Source: Adiantum capillus-veneris (taxonomy: Eukaryota; Streptophyta; Polypodiopsida; Polypodiales; Pteridaceae). Taken from it: 64,000 nt of DNA. Of this stretch, positions 32,525-43,448 are shown piece by piece. The first letter of the stretch is position 1, and each line of letters opens with the position of its first letter. The notes under the pieces are model-generated. The model saw only the letters and a list, made by a program, of their open reading frames with translations. It had not been told where the DNA came from and searched no databases. Where the stretch lies: NCBI GenBank assembly GCA_014529385.2, contig CM043963.1, positions 100,309,412 through 100,373,411 on the forward strand, in the 5' to 3' direction. The position numbers and the translations under genes were made by a program.

Positions 32525-33370
32525 ATGGACGTACTACCTGGGATGACTGAGGTAGACAATGTGGATTGGGTCCACCTAGCAGCAACCATAGACACTTGGG
32601 GAAATAGGGGGACAACCTGGGTAACACCTGAGGGAGATGAAATGCCCGTACCCTTAAATATGCTACAAGAAATGCATATAGCTTCTACCAAGACTCATCC
32701 TAATATAACAAAGAAAACATACAAGTGGGTCCCTAAAGCTTCTTTAGCGACCATGGCTAGTACTAAAAAACAAAAGCCTTGTAAGAAACGTCCCACTCGC
32801 TCCAAGAAATTTAAGGAAACGGGGCGTTGGATTCCTAAACGACTATTGAAAGCCCAAGGCTACTATAAAGGAAATGGTCAAATCTGGGTGCCAAAACGTA
32901 GATTGTGTTCTTACTTGTCGCCTGACCCATGTGAGCCCAATCCCGTAGCTCCAAAATGAATCGATGATCGCGGAAAGAAAAAAATCACAGAATGCTACAC
33001 ATCCGCTCCAGAGCTAGTTTGGGTACCAAAGAAAGAACGATTTGTTCCACCTAGCTCAACAAGGGGGGAGTCCCATGAAGCTTCTAGCTCCTCATGTAAT
33101 GCATCCATAGAGGTAAAAGCTTCTCCACAGCCTTCACCTATAATAGTGGACCTCCATAAAGCTACAAAGGAATCCACACCTCCCAGTGTTCAAGAATCAC
33201 CTGATGAACCACTTCAAGTTAGATCTTGGGAGAGTACCTTACCACTCTTGCAACTCGATGAGGCACCTAAGGCAAGAGAAAAGTACTGGCAAAAATCCCC
33301 ACCTATTACCAACTGGAACAATTGGTTTCAAAGGGTGACAAGCACATTTCAAATGGTATGTTCTACCTAA
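32525..33370 (+). pseudogene. Element C W-[VI]-P-K repeat region
   Basis: A basic protein region with KWVPKASL, RWIPKRLL, IWVPKRRL and, after a stop at 32957, VWVPKKERF, spaced about 25-40 residues apart. Between them are Lys/Arg/Gly/Tyr-rich linkers. I do not recognise a named domain. A region of the same type follows the second protease in D (46686-46096). It ends at 33368 beside a polypurine-like run. Confidence 0.55.
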
Positions 33371-34989
33371 GGAAGGGGGGAGTGTTTGCTGACATTCATC
33401 ATTCACTTGCTTCCCTCTCAACCTTCCTCCCTGACCTCTCAATATCCCAATCTTAGGGAAGTATATATAAAGCCTTGTACTCATAAAAAACAAAAATAAT
33501 AAAGAGCAAGAGCAATTAGCAAACGAGTGTGCACAATAAAAGTCAAAACATTGACCCAGACCTACACATTCACATCCGGTACATTGAAACAAAAACCTAT
33601 GTCATAAAACACCTTTGATCCTCATCACACGAGTGATGGAGGGTAGGTAGAATTAGTACGATATGAGTGTTTCTGTTTTAGAGTTGAGTGATTAGCAAAG
33701 TTCTTTTTTCCCACTAATGTGCCTCCTAGAGGTATTCTTTGTGTTTCTTAGTGTGTATAGGAACGTATTATTGTGGTTAGGATTTGGACCTTCATGGAAT
33801 TTTTCTTTCATCCATTTCTCAAATCAAGCGCGATTATCAACGCAAACAGGTGTTTCTTGTCCATTAGCATTGCCCCTTATCTTTTTGCATCCATGTTTGT
33901 CTGCTTTAATTGTGATTGGTAGCATAATACTCAGTGCATTTTCTTAGTACCAAACATTAAATTCAATGTAATTTTTTGTCATAATCACTTGTCTAGGTTT
34001 AAAAATCAAGCAGTCCGACTAAGCTAGTTTGACCAAGTTAGGTGTTAAAGATCTTCTATTAATACCATGGGTAATGCCTTCCTAATAATCAATGGTTACT
34101 TAGGTTCTTAATCCGATTTAGGCAGCATTGTGTGAAATGTACTAGGGCTTTCTAGTGGGCTTGACCCTATTGACCTTTAGCTTAAGTATTATAAAAGGAG
34201 TTTACTTGTGTGATGAGACTGGGGAGGTGTATCAGTGTTATATGACCCACCAAAGTTACAAAATTAAAATGCTAAAAAAGAACAAACAAAAAATCAAAGT
34301 GCCACATTGTAAAATCTTAAGCTGGAAGAGAAATCTCAGCTTGATTGGGTACTTCACTCACATGTATCGCCTATGGTACTAGAGCCCTAGAGGTTCCTAG
34401 TGTGGGCGCTTTTCCTTGAAAAGAAAAAAACCCAAGGCATACAAAATAAGCACACACATCAAAATTGAATCACTGTGAAAAGACTTTGGGGGGTCAAAGA
34501 AAAGGTAATCAGTCAGGCAATGCTTTCTGAGAAATTCCTTTTATCATAGCTTAACTACAAGGTCTTCTAGGTATAGCCTCTAGTCAGCCCTCGAACATGA
34601 AATACTTTTCTCTCGCGATTAAACAAATTAATTGACCAGAGAAAATTAAGAAGCTTACTCATGGTATTAATAGTTGATCTCTAGTGCATTTCGACCGTTA
34701 AATTAGCGACCCCAGACTTGTTTAATTTTTTACCTTTACATCTGTTTATGCATTTGATTATATTGCAATTTAATGTTTATTGCTGACAAATTGTTTAAAA
34801 TTCTATTACCAATCAATTTGTTTGCCTAAAACTGCATATGATTTTTAATCGCTTATGAGAATGCAATTACTGTGCCAATGTTGTTTGATTTTGTAGTGAC
34901 TGAAGAAGGCTAAGGACATTCATCTCAAATGCTCTTCCACCTCGACGAATGAGCCTCAACTCAATAGCTTCCGAGGATGGAATCTACAT
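33371..34989 (+). other. Non-coding block of element C, LTR-like at its start
   Basis: A purine run (AAGGAAGGGGGGAG, 33369-33380) is followed by TGTTTGCTGAC, a TATATAAAG box near 33463 and AATAATAAAG near 33497, the features of an LTR start. I could not find a matching second copy or its far end. The remainder to 34930 is AT-rich with no gene seen. Confidence 0.5.
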
Positions 34990-35003
34990 CAGGAAGGGGG
35001 GCA
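34990..35003 (+). other. Polypurine tract of element C
   Basis: CAGGAAGGGGGGCA directly precedes the 3' LTR. Confidence 0.85.
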
Positions 35004-35319
35004 TGTTAACCCTCACGGCTCACGGACACCCTATCACCTACAACGGACGTTGTAACCTACGACGGACATTGTATTATTTATTTGGTAGAGTCAGGTACCG
35101 GGCATGTCGGTCCAATAGGAAAAGAGTAAGAGTGATCGCCGATGAGAGGCGCACTCTAACTGGAACATTCAAGGGATTAGTTGGCTAAGCATGGGCTCCC
35201 AAGTGTGAATGGGGCGAGCTCATATAAAAGTCAACTAAACCTAAAATTCACTCATTCTCTCATTTGTGCAATTGAAGAGTGCTCTTGCTCCATCTCCTTC
35301 TTCTTCTTCTTCATCTCTT

Positions 35320-35384
<65 letters not shown>

Positions 35385-35649
35385 GAGAGGGAGAGAGAGA
35401 GGGAGTGTGTGGACGATCGAGCATTACAAAGGTACGACGGCAGTGAAGCAGTTGAGCGCGGCGTAGCGGCATCTCCCTCTTCTTTGCGGCGAGGAATCCT
35501 CCACGAAGCAAGCGTAGAGCGATGAGTGATACACCATCGTCATCTTTGAGCTTACTAGTTTAGGTTTGTTGTGTGCTTGGAGCCATTTGTGGCTTGTACA
35601 CGGTGTATTGGCAAGTTCGTTGCATTGACACGTGCGACATACATGCACA
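35004..35649 (+). repeat. 3' LTR of element C (646 bp)
   Basis: It matches 26673-27268. It is about 50 bp longer because of an expanded (GT)n(GA)n tract at 35319-35402. It ends ATGCACA, followed by TGGAC. Confidence 0.95.
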
Positions 35650-35654
35650 TGGAC

Positions 35655-36500
35655 CATGAAGTCTTATCACTTGAATTTTTCCAAGATTAGTGGAAATGCC
35701 ATCTTGAACACAATGTGCCCTAGAATGTTTCCTTGTCTTACCATGAAGATACATTTATTTGGGTTTAATCAAATGCGATAGGTTTTTCATTTTTCAAAGA
35801 TCTTCTACAGGTGCTCTATGTGCTTGTTTCTCAAGACAGATGGCATGCATAAGTTGTCCATGTAGATTTCTAAGAATTGCCTTAGATATTTTTAAATGCA
35901 TCACTCATCAGCCTTTGAAATGTCGCAAGTGTATTGGACAGGCCAAATGACATCATTCGATAAGCAAATATATCCCTTTTTGTCACAAATACTCTAGTTT
36001 TATAGAAAGTTGATTGTAGCCTAAAAATCTATTAAAAAATCTACAAGCTTCTTTCCTTGAGACTCTCTCAATCACATGATCATAATCTGGAGGAGACAGT
36101 TGTCTCAAACGGAAGCAAAATTTACCTATTTGAGATTTACACAAACTCACAATTTTCCATTTTTCTTGGGCACTACCATGATGAGTGACACCCATCTTGT
36201 GTGCTCAATCACGTAGATAAACTTCACTTGGTAAAGCTTATCTATCTCCTCTTTGATCTTTTTGACAAACATTTCATTGTATGTATACAGGCGTTATCTA
36301 TGAGGCTTCGCATCACTCTTAAGGGTTATGGTCTATTGGCAAATTCTCAGATCCACTCCCTTAAGATACTTTTATGGCCATGCAAACATATCTCTATATT
36401 TTTTGAGTGTAGCTACTAATAGATGCTCTTTCTTCTGAGTGAGGTCCGAGGCAATATATGCCAACTTTGGTTCCTCTCCAGGATGAGCTAAGTCAATGCA
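35655..36500 (-). pseudogene. pol: Element E reverse transcriptase
   Basis: Minus-strand fragments align with D's RT: DYDHVIERVSRKEACRFFNRFLGYNQLSI in the palm (key part GYNQLSI) and EIYMDNLCM at the catalytic site (about 35845-35870). YMDN in place of YMDD removes one catalytic Asp. The downstream part continues at 26672 across element C. Confidence 0.8.
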
Positions 36501-37393
36501 CTTGGGTGTTTTTAGGTCCATTATAAGATGTTCCAGGTTCCTTAATTTCTCTCATTGGCTGGTGTTGAACTATGATCTTTCAATGCTATATCATGTATTT
36601 TTTGTAGTGAGTCAAATTTTTCCATGTTCGATCCCACTTCACATTCCATTTTGTCATCCAAACCTCTTTCAGGGTTTGCTTTATCTTTTGATATTCTTCT
36701 TTACGCTCAATTTTTGTCACCCTTGATGACGTTTTGTCTATGTCTTTGGTTTTTTCCTTGCTTCGTTTCTTGGGGTTGGTGTGTGGTGTTAAAGTTGGTT
36801 TTGCATATCCTCATGTAATTTTGTCCCTCACATAGTCATTTGCTCCTACGAGCATCAATATTGTGTTTTTCTCTTCAAAAGAGGCATAGGTTTTTCTTGC
36901 ATGTACTTTTGTTTTGCCACTTGTTTCACATGATACATGTCTTTTCCTTTCGACTTTTGATTAGGGAAATCATAAAATATCACCTCTTTCTTGTTTGGTT
37001 TTGTCTAGTTTTTAGAGCTACTTGATAGCTCTTTCTCAGTATCTACCTTTAGAATATCGTCTCGTGATTTTTAGAATTCTTTTTTGCTTTCATCGCTTAG
37101 ATCTCCGATAGAAACCTTTTCAATTATGTGTTTGCAGTCGAGTGTTTCTTGAGTCTGTACATCCTTGGTCTTTGACCTTGATTCCAAGATAACACTCACC
37201 ATTTGGAATGGTGTTATGCCAAAACCCTCTTTGTCATAGAATTTTGTTGGCTTTGTTTTGTTCATGCATACATCTAGAGTGGACAGTATCTAGTCCCATC
37301 TAAAAGGTTGAAACAAATCTTTTGGGAATGCCTCTTGAAAGTAGTCTTTATCTTCAACTGAGCTCTCTGGAATGCAATCTTCCTTAATCATGC
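36501..37393 (-). pseudogene. pol: Element E protease-RT linker
   Basis: FYDKEGFGITPFQMVSVIL (37250-37190) matches D's FCDKDGYDVLPYYIVNII. The interval is otherwise low in recognisable motifs, as in D. At 37394 the alignment is cut by element F and resumes at 38952. Confidence 0.7.
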
Positions 37394-37401
37394 TCTCACA
37401 T

Positions 37402-38943
37402 CTTGGGGGGTGCACCTTTAAAACATGCCTTCAAAGGGTATTTAAAAAACCCCTTTACTTATATGCTTAACACTAGAATGGTAACCTAACAGGACATAAA
37501 AGTGTCCTTTCAGGGTTTTGGGAAAAAAATCCAAAACCATAGTAGATCCACTCATTTTGAAAAATCCTTTCATGAGCTTATAGTTCAATAACTACTACAT
37601 ATGGAAAAAATGAGAAAATTGTAATTTTTCTCATCCCTTGGTCACTACAAGCCTCCAAAGTTGATGGACCAATGCATTTTGCCCAAAACAACAATTTCTT
37701 ACGGTTGATTGCATATAAATAAGAGTGGAGATTTTTGTAGGACATGAGATAAAATGCCCCGTTAACTTCAATGGGTTGGTGACCAAAACATATGGTTGCT
37801 TTTACCTCAATATGTTTTTTTTGGGCAAAAAAAATAGGTACAAAAAAGTTGCATTTTTGCCATTCTGCGGACCTATCATCAAAGTTTCTATAGTCACGCT
37901 CAATACAGATACTATATACATGTTTTCTTAGTTCCCTTTGGGCCTCTCGATTCAAAAGGAGCCATGGAGCATGTCAAAAGGATAATGGATCTCTTACAAT
38001 TGGAACCTTGGGGGCAATGATAAAGTGCTAAATACAGCAAACATGAAAAAACTGGGTTTAGCATTATGACCTCTAGAAACCCATAGAAACTACTGAATAT
38101 CTAGCCAAGTTTGTAGTCTATGATTAGATATGGTCACTACCTACAAAATACACACAATTGGCCTAAGAAACTAGCAATATTGAGAAAGTTATACTTGCTA
38201 CTCTAAAATGTATCGTATTCTTCAGCAATCAAAAAACTCAACCATCATTATGTACTATGCTATATAGCATATTAGGTCCCCCAAAAGTCAAGGAAGATTA
38301 GCTTTATGTTATACATTACACTTACACTATCAAAATTGAATTTGGATATCAAGAAAGCCACCAAAAAAATCATAAAAAAACTAATTTTGGCCAAAAAACA
38401 GAATTATGCAATTCTTGTAAATTGGTCATAACTTTCAATTTTAACACTTAGCTCTCCCTACAAGCATAAAAACATGTTGAGAACTATGAAGGACTAACCT
38501 CTAGCCATCTAAACCTCACAAACATGAAGTTTAGAGTGGTATAGTCGCCAAAATTTGAAAAAATGCCAAAAACAGGACCCGTTTTTTCACACAATTTATG
38601 TTCAAAAATGTTGTGCAAGAGTAAGGTTAATGGTGAGATCGATACTCAAAAAAAATTCTAAGTTTTTTTCAGCTCATAAGGCAACTTTGTGTTCATACTC
38701 TTCAAATAATTCAAGCAAAATGGTCACTTAACAGGACACAAAAGTGTCATGTTACCATTCTAGTGTTAAGGTAATAAAATGATCCCTTTTTCTCAAGAAT
38801 TTATGAGTTTTTCTCTAAAATCAATTTAAAAAATCCATTTGTTAATAGATTCCTATTGAAATTTTAAAATTTTGGCAATTAATAAACCCATTCGTTTGAA
38901 CTCACATGGTAACTTACATGTCTAAGAGGTGAACCCCCCTAAG
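37402..38943. mobile_element. Element F: small inverted-repeat DNA element (243 bp) split by G1
   Basis: The ends are inverted repeats: CTTGGGGGGTGCACCT on the left, and the right end reads CTTAGGGGGGTTCACCT when reverse-complemented, with similarity continuing to ACATG. The 8-bp TCTCACAT flanks it on both sides (37394-37401, 38944-38951). Joining the flanks restores E's alignment with D near 51380. Excluding G1 and one TTAA, F is 243 bp with no coding capacity, a MITE. An 8-bp duplication is typical of hAT elements, but the terminal sequence does not let me assign the family. Confidence 0.75.
37471..38765. mobile_element. Element G1: TTAA-flanked inverted-repeat element (1,295 bp)
   Basis: The terminal inverted repeat starts CACTAGAATGGTAAC, with a further subterminal repeat AACAGGACA. 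TTAA flanks both ends (37467-37470, 38766-38769). A second copy, inverted, is at 59238-60577 with the same ends and TTAA flanks. TTAA duplication points to the piggyBac superfamily. A 125-codon frame (37955-37578) persists in both copies but shows no piggyBac DDD motif, so I treat the element as non-autonomous. Confidence 0.75.
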
Positions 38944-38951
38944 TCTCACAT

Positions 38952-39050
38952 TCATACGCTCCACACATCCAAATATATGCTTTTGTTTTAATGGAAATGG
39001 CCTATGAACTTCGAGAATAGCGGAATTAATAGAATTAAAGTGAGCATTTT
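38952..39050 (-). pseudogene. pol: Element E, leftmost recognisable part of the protease-RT linker
   Basis: KQKHIFGCVERMN-type codons on the minus strand align with D's QQKHLWMCGALHC. Beyond about 39050 the similarity to D fades. Confidence 0.5.
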
Positions 39051-39742
39051 TATGAGATCACTTTGAGAACATAGAGGGTGAACTTAATTGATGGTAGCAA
39101 CATGAACATAGTACTTAATTAACTTGGCATGAACAATACTTTTTCAAGAGAGAGAGTATTAGAGAACATGACAATAGTGGAGGATCGGATTTACTTGGAG
39201 CCGGTCCCCCCTCCAAAAGGCGTTTGCATTATTATAGATTCTTCCATCAAGAGAGACTTGGTACAATACAATTTTTGTGTTCCTTGTGAACTTGGTGATG
39301 TTATGAAGATGGAAAGCTTCATGCATCATGAGCATAACATAAACTTTGCAAAAATCATTAACTATCGGTTAAATTTTCATTCCATAGCCAAGCATGTTGG
39401 TGTGGGCTCTCCACTTCTCTACAAGATTTGAGAAGGATATGGAGTTCTTGCATTTTGCACTCCACACAAGGAGATAATGTGTGTGTGTGGGAGAGCATAC
39501 CCCCCCTCTCATGCTTGGTCCACACCTCTCTCTCTCTCTCTCTCTCCCCCTCTCTCCCTCTCTATCTTGTAATATTTAATTATATCATTTGGGACATGTG
39601 TCCTCTTTTTACTCTTTGAGAGAAAGAACTTAATTATTTATTCTTATGCATCTAAATTCTCATTGGATCCCTTTAAAGCCTATCCAATAGGATTCAAGCA
39701 CATCATGAGGACCACATGTGGAGAGCTTTTTGAACCTGTGTC

Positions 39743-39880
39743 TTTTATGCTTCTTAAGTCATTTGGTTTGATTTGAATACTTTAAGCACTTAGTCAATCC
39801 AGCATGCGTATTTTATGATTCTTAAGTCATTTGGTTTGAATTGAATACTTCCAAGCCTTAGTCAATCAAGCATGGAAACT
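39743..39880 (+). repeat. 68-bp tandem repeat
   Basis: TTTTATGCTTCTTAAGTC at 39743 recurs as TTTTATGATTCTTAAGTC at 39811, with the following ATTTGGTTTGA and TTAGTCAATC also repeated. Confidence 0.8.
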
Positions 39881-40128
39881 TGCATGCCTCTTGAGAATTT
39901 ATCTTTAAATTTAACATTTCAAAAACCTTAGTCATTTAAGCATAAAAGTCACCTCAAGTTTTGGGCAAGGTTCCCACAACCACTTTAAGCATCTTAGCAC
40001 CTCATGCTTGGGTAGGATTTCCACCTCAAGGTTAGCCCTAGCTTGCGTATGGTCAAATGAATTTTTAACACTAACTTTTGGAGGTCTTTAATGAAGCTAA
40101 CCCTAAGGTCCTTCAAGATACATTAGAT

Positions 40129-40325
40129 GCACGTTTCTCTTTGATAAACTATCTCCTTTTGGACCTCTATTGAGATGTAACCATCTGTCCTCTTGGTCCC
40201 TTATTGAGGTAAATCTAAAAGCACTTATTGCACATTGCTCTTTGATAGACTGTCTCCTTTTGGACCCCTATTGAGATGCAACCATCTCTCCTTTTGGTCC
40301 CTTATTGAGATAGGTCTAGAAGCAC
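40129..40325 (+). repeat. 101-bp tandem repeat
   Basis: GCACGTTTCTCTTTGATA at 40129 recurs as GCACATTGCTCTTTGATA at 40230. Both copies contain TCTCCTTTTGGACC and a CTTGGTCCCTTATTGAG-like run. Confidence 0.85.
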
Positions 40326-40430
40326 ATATATATGTCCTAACTCTTGCTCCCCTTTTATCGTCCCATATTAAGTGATCAATTTAATATGAGAAAATCATTT
40401 GGTAAAGTTAGATATTATATTTTATGACAT

Positions 40431-41830
40431 TGCCTCTCTCTTGAAATCATAGTCGTCCTTGACTATGAGGTAGAGAAGATAATGCCTAGGCCTTAGTTTA
40501 TGTTTCTTAGCGGGTAGAGGATCCCTCTTTACCCTACTACATCATTCCAAAATGGACGACAAATCCATTTGGTGCTTGGGAGACTTAGCTGCCACAAGCA
40601 TGTCTGCTCTTCAATCCATATCATACTTCCAAAGTAGAGTGACAAGTTCTACTTGGTGTTTGCGAGACATCATCACCACAAACATGATCCTAAGCATGCA
40701 TACTTCTTAAATTTAATGCACAATAAAATAAAGAGAATGAGTCTTATAAGACAAAAACATTGTTCATTTAAAGTACATTTTCATTTGCCTACTCTAGTGT
40801 AGCATTGTAAGCATTAACAAGGTTCATATTATCCTTAAGCTAGGTTCCTTGCATCCATCTAGCATCTTTGAAAGGATAATTTTTAAACTTAACAAGATAT
40901 CATTGGATAATCTTACCATTTCTTAGTACCTTGTTTTCATGTCAAAGAATCAATTCGGGCTACAACACCTCTTCTTGATCTTCGATCTCTGGCGGGTCCT
41001 CAGTTATTGGTTCTTTTTGTGACTCTCCTTTGTAAAGCTTGAGTAGGCTCACATGGTTAACATTGTGAATGAGACAATGGTTGGGAAACTTTAATTGATA
41101 AGTCATCTCATTGATTGGCTTAAGAATTTAAAAAGGAAGGACCATAGTATATTTTTGCTAGTTTAGCATAATACTCTTGGTGGCTCGTAGCATTCTTGCC
41201 CGTAGTATGCCTTAGACTAGCCTTGAGAAACTTTAGCAAGACCCAATCATTTTCCTTAAAGTATAAGGCTCTTCTGTGCTTATTTGCAACAACCATTTTT
41301 TCCTTTGCTATGAGATGGTTATAACCTTTTTAATCTTTGAAAAAGATTCTTGTAAGTCTCGGCTATATTCATCAGTAGAGCAGCAACAAAGATCTTCCCA
41401 TATACTTTAAGTAGTAAGAGACTTTTGGATCTTCCCTCTTTAACCTCGAAAGGTTCTTTCCCCATAGAAGTATGTACAATGTCATTGTACGCATACTCTA
41501 TAAGAGGTAGGTACTTCTGTATTGAGAATGTTGATCTACTTCCATGACATATGCTTTTAGTAGATTCAAGAATTGTTAGATTAGTTATTTCACTTTGGTC
41601 ATCCGTTTGTGGATGATAGGCCGAAAGAGAAATTTAATCTACTTCTCATTCTAGGATCTTTGTCTAACACTATGGATGTTGGCAATCCATAATACTTGAA
41701 AATTTGAGATCTAAAGAGGGTTGCTGTTTGATGTGCCTTAATAGTCTTTTTGAGAGGCATGGAGTGTGTTTTCTTGCTAAGCCTGTCGATACTGAAACAA
41801 TACAAGTTTCTTCCCTCGATTAAATTTCAA
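40431..41830 (-). pseudogene. pol: Fragment of another Ty3 element: integrase and C-terminal region
   Basis: Minus strand 41805-41599 shows IDRLSKKTHSMPLKK, YGLPTSIVLDKDPRMRS, the first and second catalytic blocks of an integrase of the chromovirus type (D-R-L-S-K-x-x-H then S-D-R-D). Downstream codons to about 41050 resemble its linker and C-terminal domain. It is unlike E and D, whose equivalent reads ATDYLTKWVEA. No LTR or boundary was found. Confidence 0.65.
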
Positions 41831-42005
41831 ATTTTGGTACCACGCATTTTGAAACATACTCTTGTATGTTTACTTTTCATGGTAGAACAACAGAAATACA
41901 TTCCTACTCCTCGAAGAGTAGTTTATGGAACCCTTCTTTGCCCCACATAAGGAGAAGCATGGGATTCATACATGACTTTCTTATTGTATTGGTGATTAAC
42001 ACATA

Positions 42006-43345
42006 GGTGTGAGGAGGTGGTGAGGGTGGTGGGCTGGGTTTAGGGCTAGCCGGTAGAGATGTAGGCTTTCCCTTTAAATCTCTGTCTGCTTTAGTTTTTG
42101 TTTCTCTCTCTTGGCTCTCTTGCTCATCTATCAGTTTCTGCCGTATTTGCTCCACTTCCTCCTCTGTGAAAGGTACATGCGGTATATTCTCTGTTGCGGC
42201 ATCAAGAATCTCAAAATTCTTGATATAATCCTCGAATTTGTCCCTTTGCACTCTTCGGGATGATCCCGACATAGCTTCTAGTGAAGGCTTCCAGAGTTCA
42301 CTTAAATCACCTTTAAGGGCTCTCTCTGATCTAAAGCTCTCCATCGGCCTCTCTAATCTTTCCGCTTTTTGTGACTTTGTTTCTTTCAGCGGCACTTAAA
42401 CAAACTCTTTCTTCCCCTTCTTCTGCTCGGGCTGCTCTTCTAGGACCGGCTCTAGCCGTCTTTTCAGTCTTGTCACAACCCTTGGTTCTCTTTGTGGCTC
42501 GTCCTCTTTGTCTTCTTTTAGCCTCAACCAGTCATTCTGAGACAGGGGGTTAGGCCATCTTCCTTTTGTGTGCAGTGCCCCTTAAATCACCTTAGTGATT
42601 AGTTCTCCTGGCACAATATATGTTGGCTTCTTGTTACCCATCTTTACTAAGTTGTCATGTATATACCCTGCATAATTGATTATCTTTGGGGTGCCCTTCG
42701 TCATTGCCCAAGTGAATGTCGTGGCAATTGCACCTGGCGGCATTCTGTACTTCTGTGGCCTCTTCGTGCACATATGGAAGTATTGGTTGCACAACTGACT
42801 CATAATTTCCACTCTTGGGTTTGCAATATCTTCAAAGGTGTAGTTTCCTTTCTTCTCATTGTACACCTTGACCTCATCTCTTCTCTTAGTTACTATCCCC
42901 CTTGTTGGAGAGGTCTAGTGCATCTGCTACAACTTGCTCAGTGATGATTATTTCTGTTTCTGGCCTGCCTTGTAGATCTGTTACTTTGGCCACTCCGTCT
43001 TCTTGGATGGTTGTTACAAACTCCGAGGCTCTCTTTATGTCCACCCTTGCAGGTACTGCTTCAAAGTAGTTGTGGAGATCAATCTTCTCCAAGTACCCAG
43101 CCATCTTGCTTCTTACGAACTCATTGAGTTCTCGCGGCAGCATTGGTAGCTGATCACATTGCCTTCAGTGTCTTTAAATACTCCTTGGTAGATCTTTAGG
43201 TCGTTGGACTCTAACAGATCTTCTTGGATCCATATGCTGGTGGGCTTTAGTGTTCCTTCTGGTATGATGAAGGGCTCCACTTCTTCTAGGTAATCCTTAA
43301 TGGTCCTTCTTTTCTTCTTTGCCGGTGACTTCGCGGCTGCCTGAG
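42006..43345 (-). pseudogene. Element D downstream gene, N-terminal part
   Basis: It is homologous to 1895-3200 of element A: AAAKSPAKKKRRTIKDYLEE at the N-terminus (about 43330), then MLPRELNEFVRSKMAGYLEK, FEDIANPRVEIMSQLCNQ and MPPGAIATTFTWAM. A deletion of roughly 70 bp relative to A removed the ATG. Frame breaks fall near 43140, 42880, 42580 and 42395. Homology ends in the proline-rich tail (SPPPH), where unrelated DNA begins. Both copies keep the basic N-terminal signal. Confidence 0.75.
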
Positions 43346-43448
43346 TTTTAACTATCCAAATGACTTGAAAATTGAAAATAAAGCTTAAAAGGAACTTGTG
43401 AAGCTGTGCATGTGCTCACAGTGCAAATCTGGCCAAAATTTTCCATTT

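Larger units (their letters stand above)
26673..35649 (+). mobile_element. Element C: 9-kb LTR element with gag and protease but no RT or integrase
   Basis: It has LTRs at both ends, a tRNA-Asp primer site, gag, four zinc knuckles, a retropepsin-like domain and a W-[VI]-P-K repeat region, then about 1.6 kb of non-coding DNA, a polypurine tract and the 3' LTR. The 5-bp duplication TGGAC flanks it (26668-26672, 35650-35654). No RT, RNase H or integrase motif is present on the plus strand. It would need enzymes from another element, as in the gag-only TR-GAG class of plant elements. Confidence 0.9.
6364..39050 (-). mobile_element. Element E: old Ty3-type element split by nested insertions
   Basis: Minus-strand pieces align with element D in the right order: protease-RT linker (39050-36500), RT (36500-35655), RNase H (26672-25975), zinc-binding module (25900-25542), integrase (25541-24430), second protease (24240-23829, then 7300-7253), and tail. 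The gaps are insertions F plus G1, C, and B plus copia. No LTR of E could be identified, so both ends are approximate. Stops and frameshifts are frequent, and the catalytic YMDD of RT reads YMDN, so the element is dead and is the oldest layer of this stack. Confidence 0.8.
39051..40430. other. Unassigned region with small tandem repeats
   Basis: A 100-codon plus-strand frame (39129-39431, MNNTFSRERVLENM) has no recognisable domain and I do not call it a gene. A (TC)n tract lies at 39526-39566. The rest is AT-rich. It could be the far end of E or another relic. Confidence 0.4.

Noticed and set aside
35266-35466. Frames made of repeated dipeptides in the C 3' LTR
   Set aside because: They are translations of the (GT)n(GA)n microsatellite.
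37578-37955. 125-codon frame in element G as a transposase gene
   Set aside because: It persists in both copies only because the copies are similar; no catalytic triad or known domain is visible, and it is too short.
37471-38765. CACTA-superfamily transposon, because the ends read CACTA...TAGTG
   Set aside because: CACTA elements make 3-bp duplications; here the adjacent triplets differ (TAA left, TTA right) in both copies, whereas TTAA matches on both sides of both copies.
39129-39431. 100-codon frame as a host gene
   Set aside because: No recognisable domain, no splice or promoter context, and it lies in repeat-rich, element-derived DNA; kept only as a mention.
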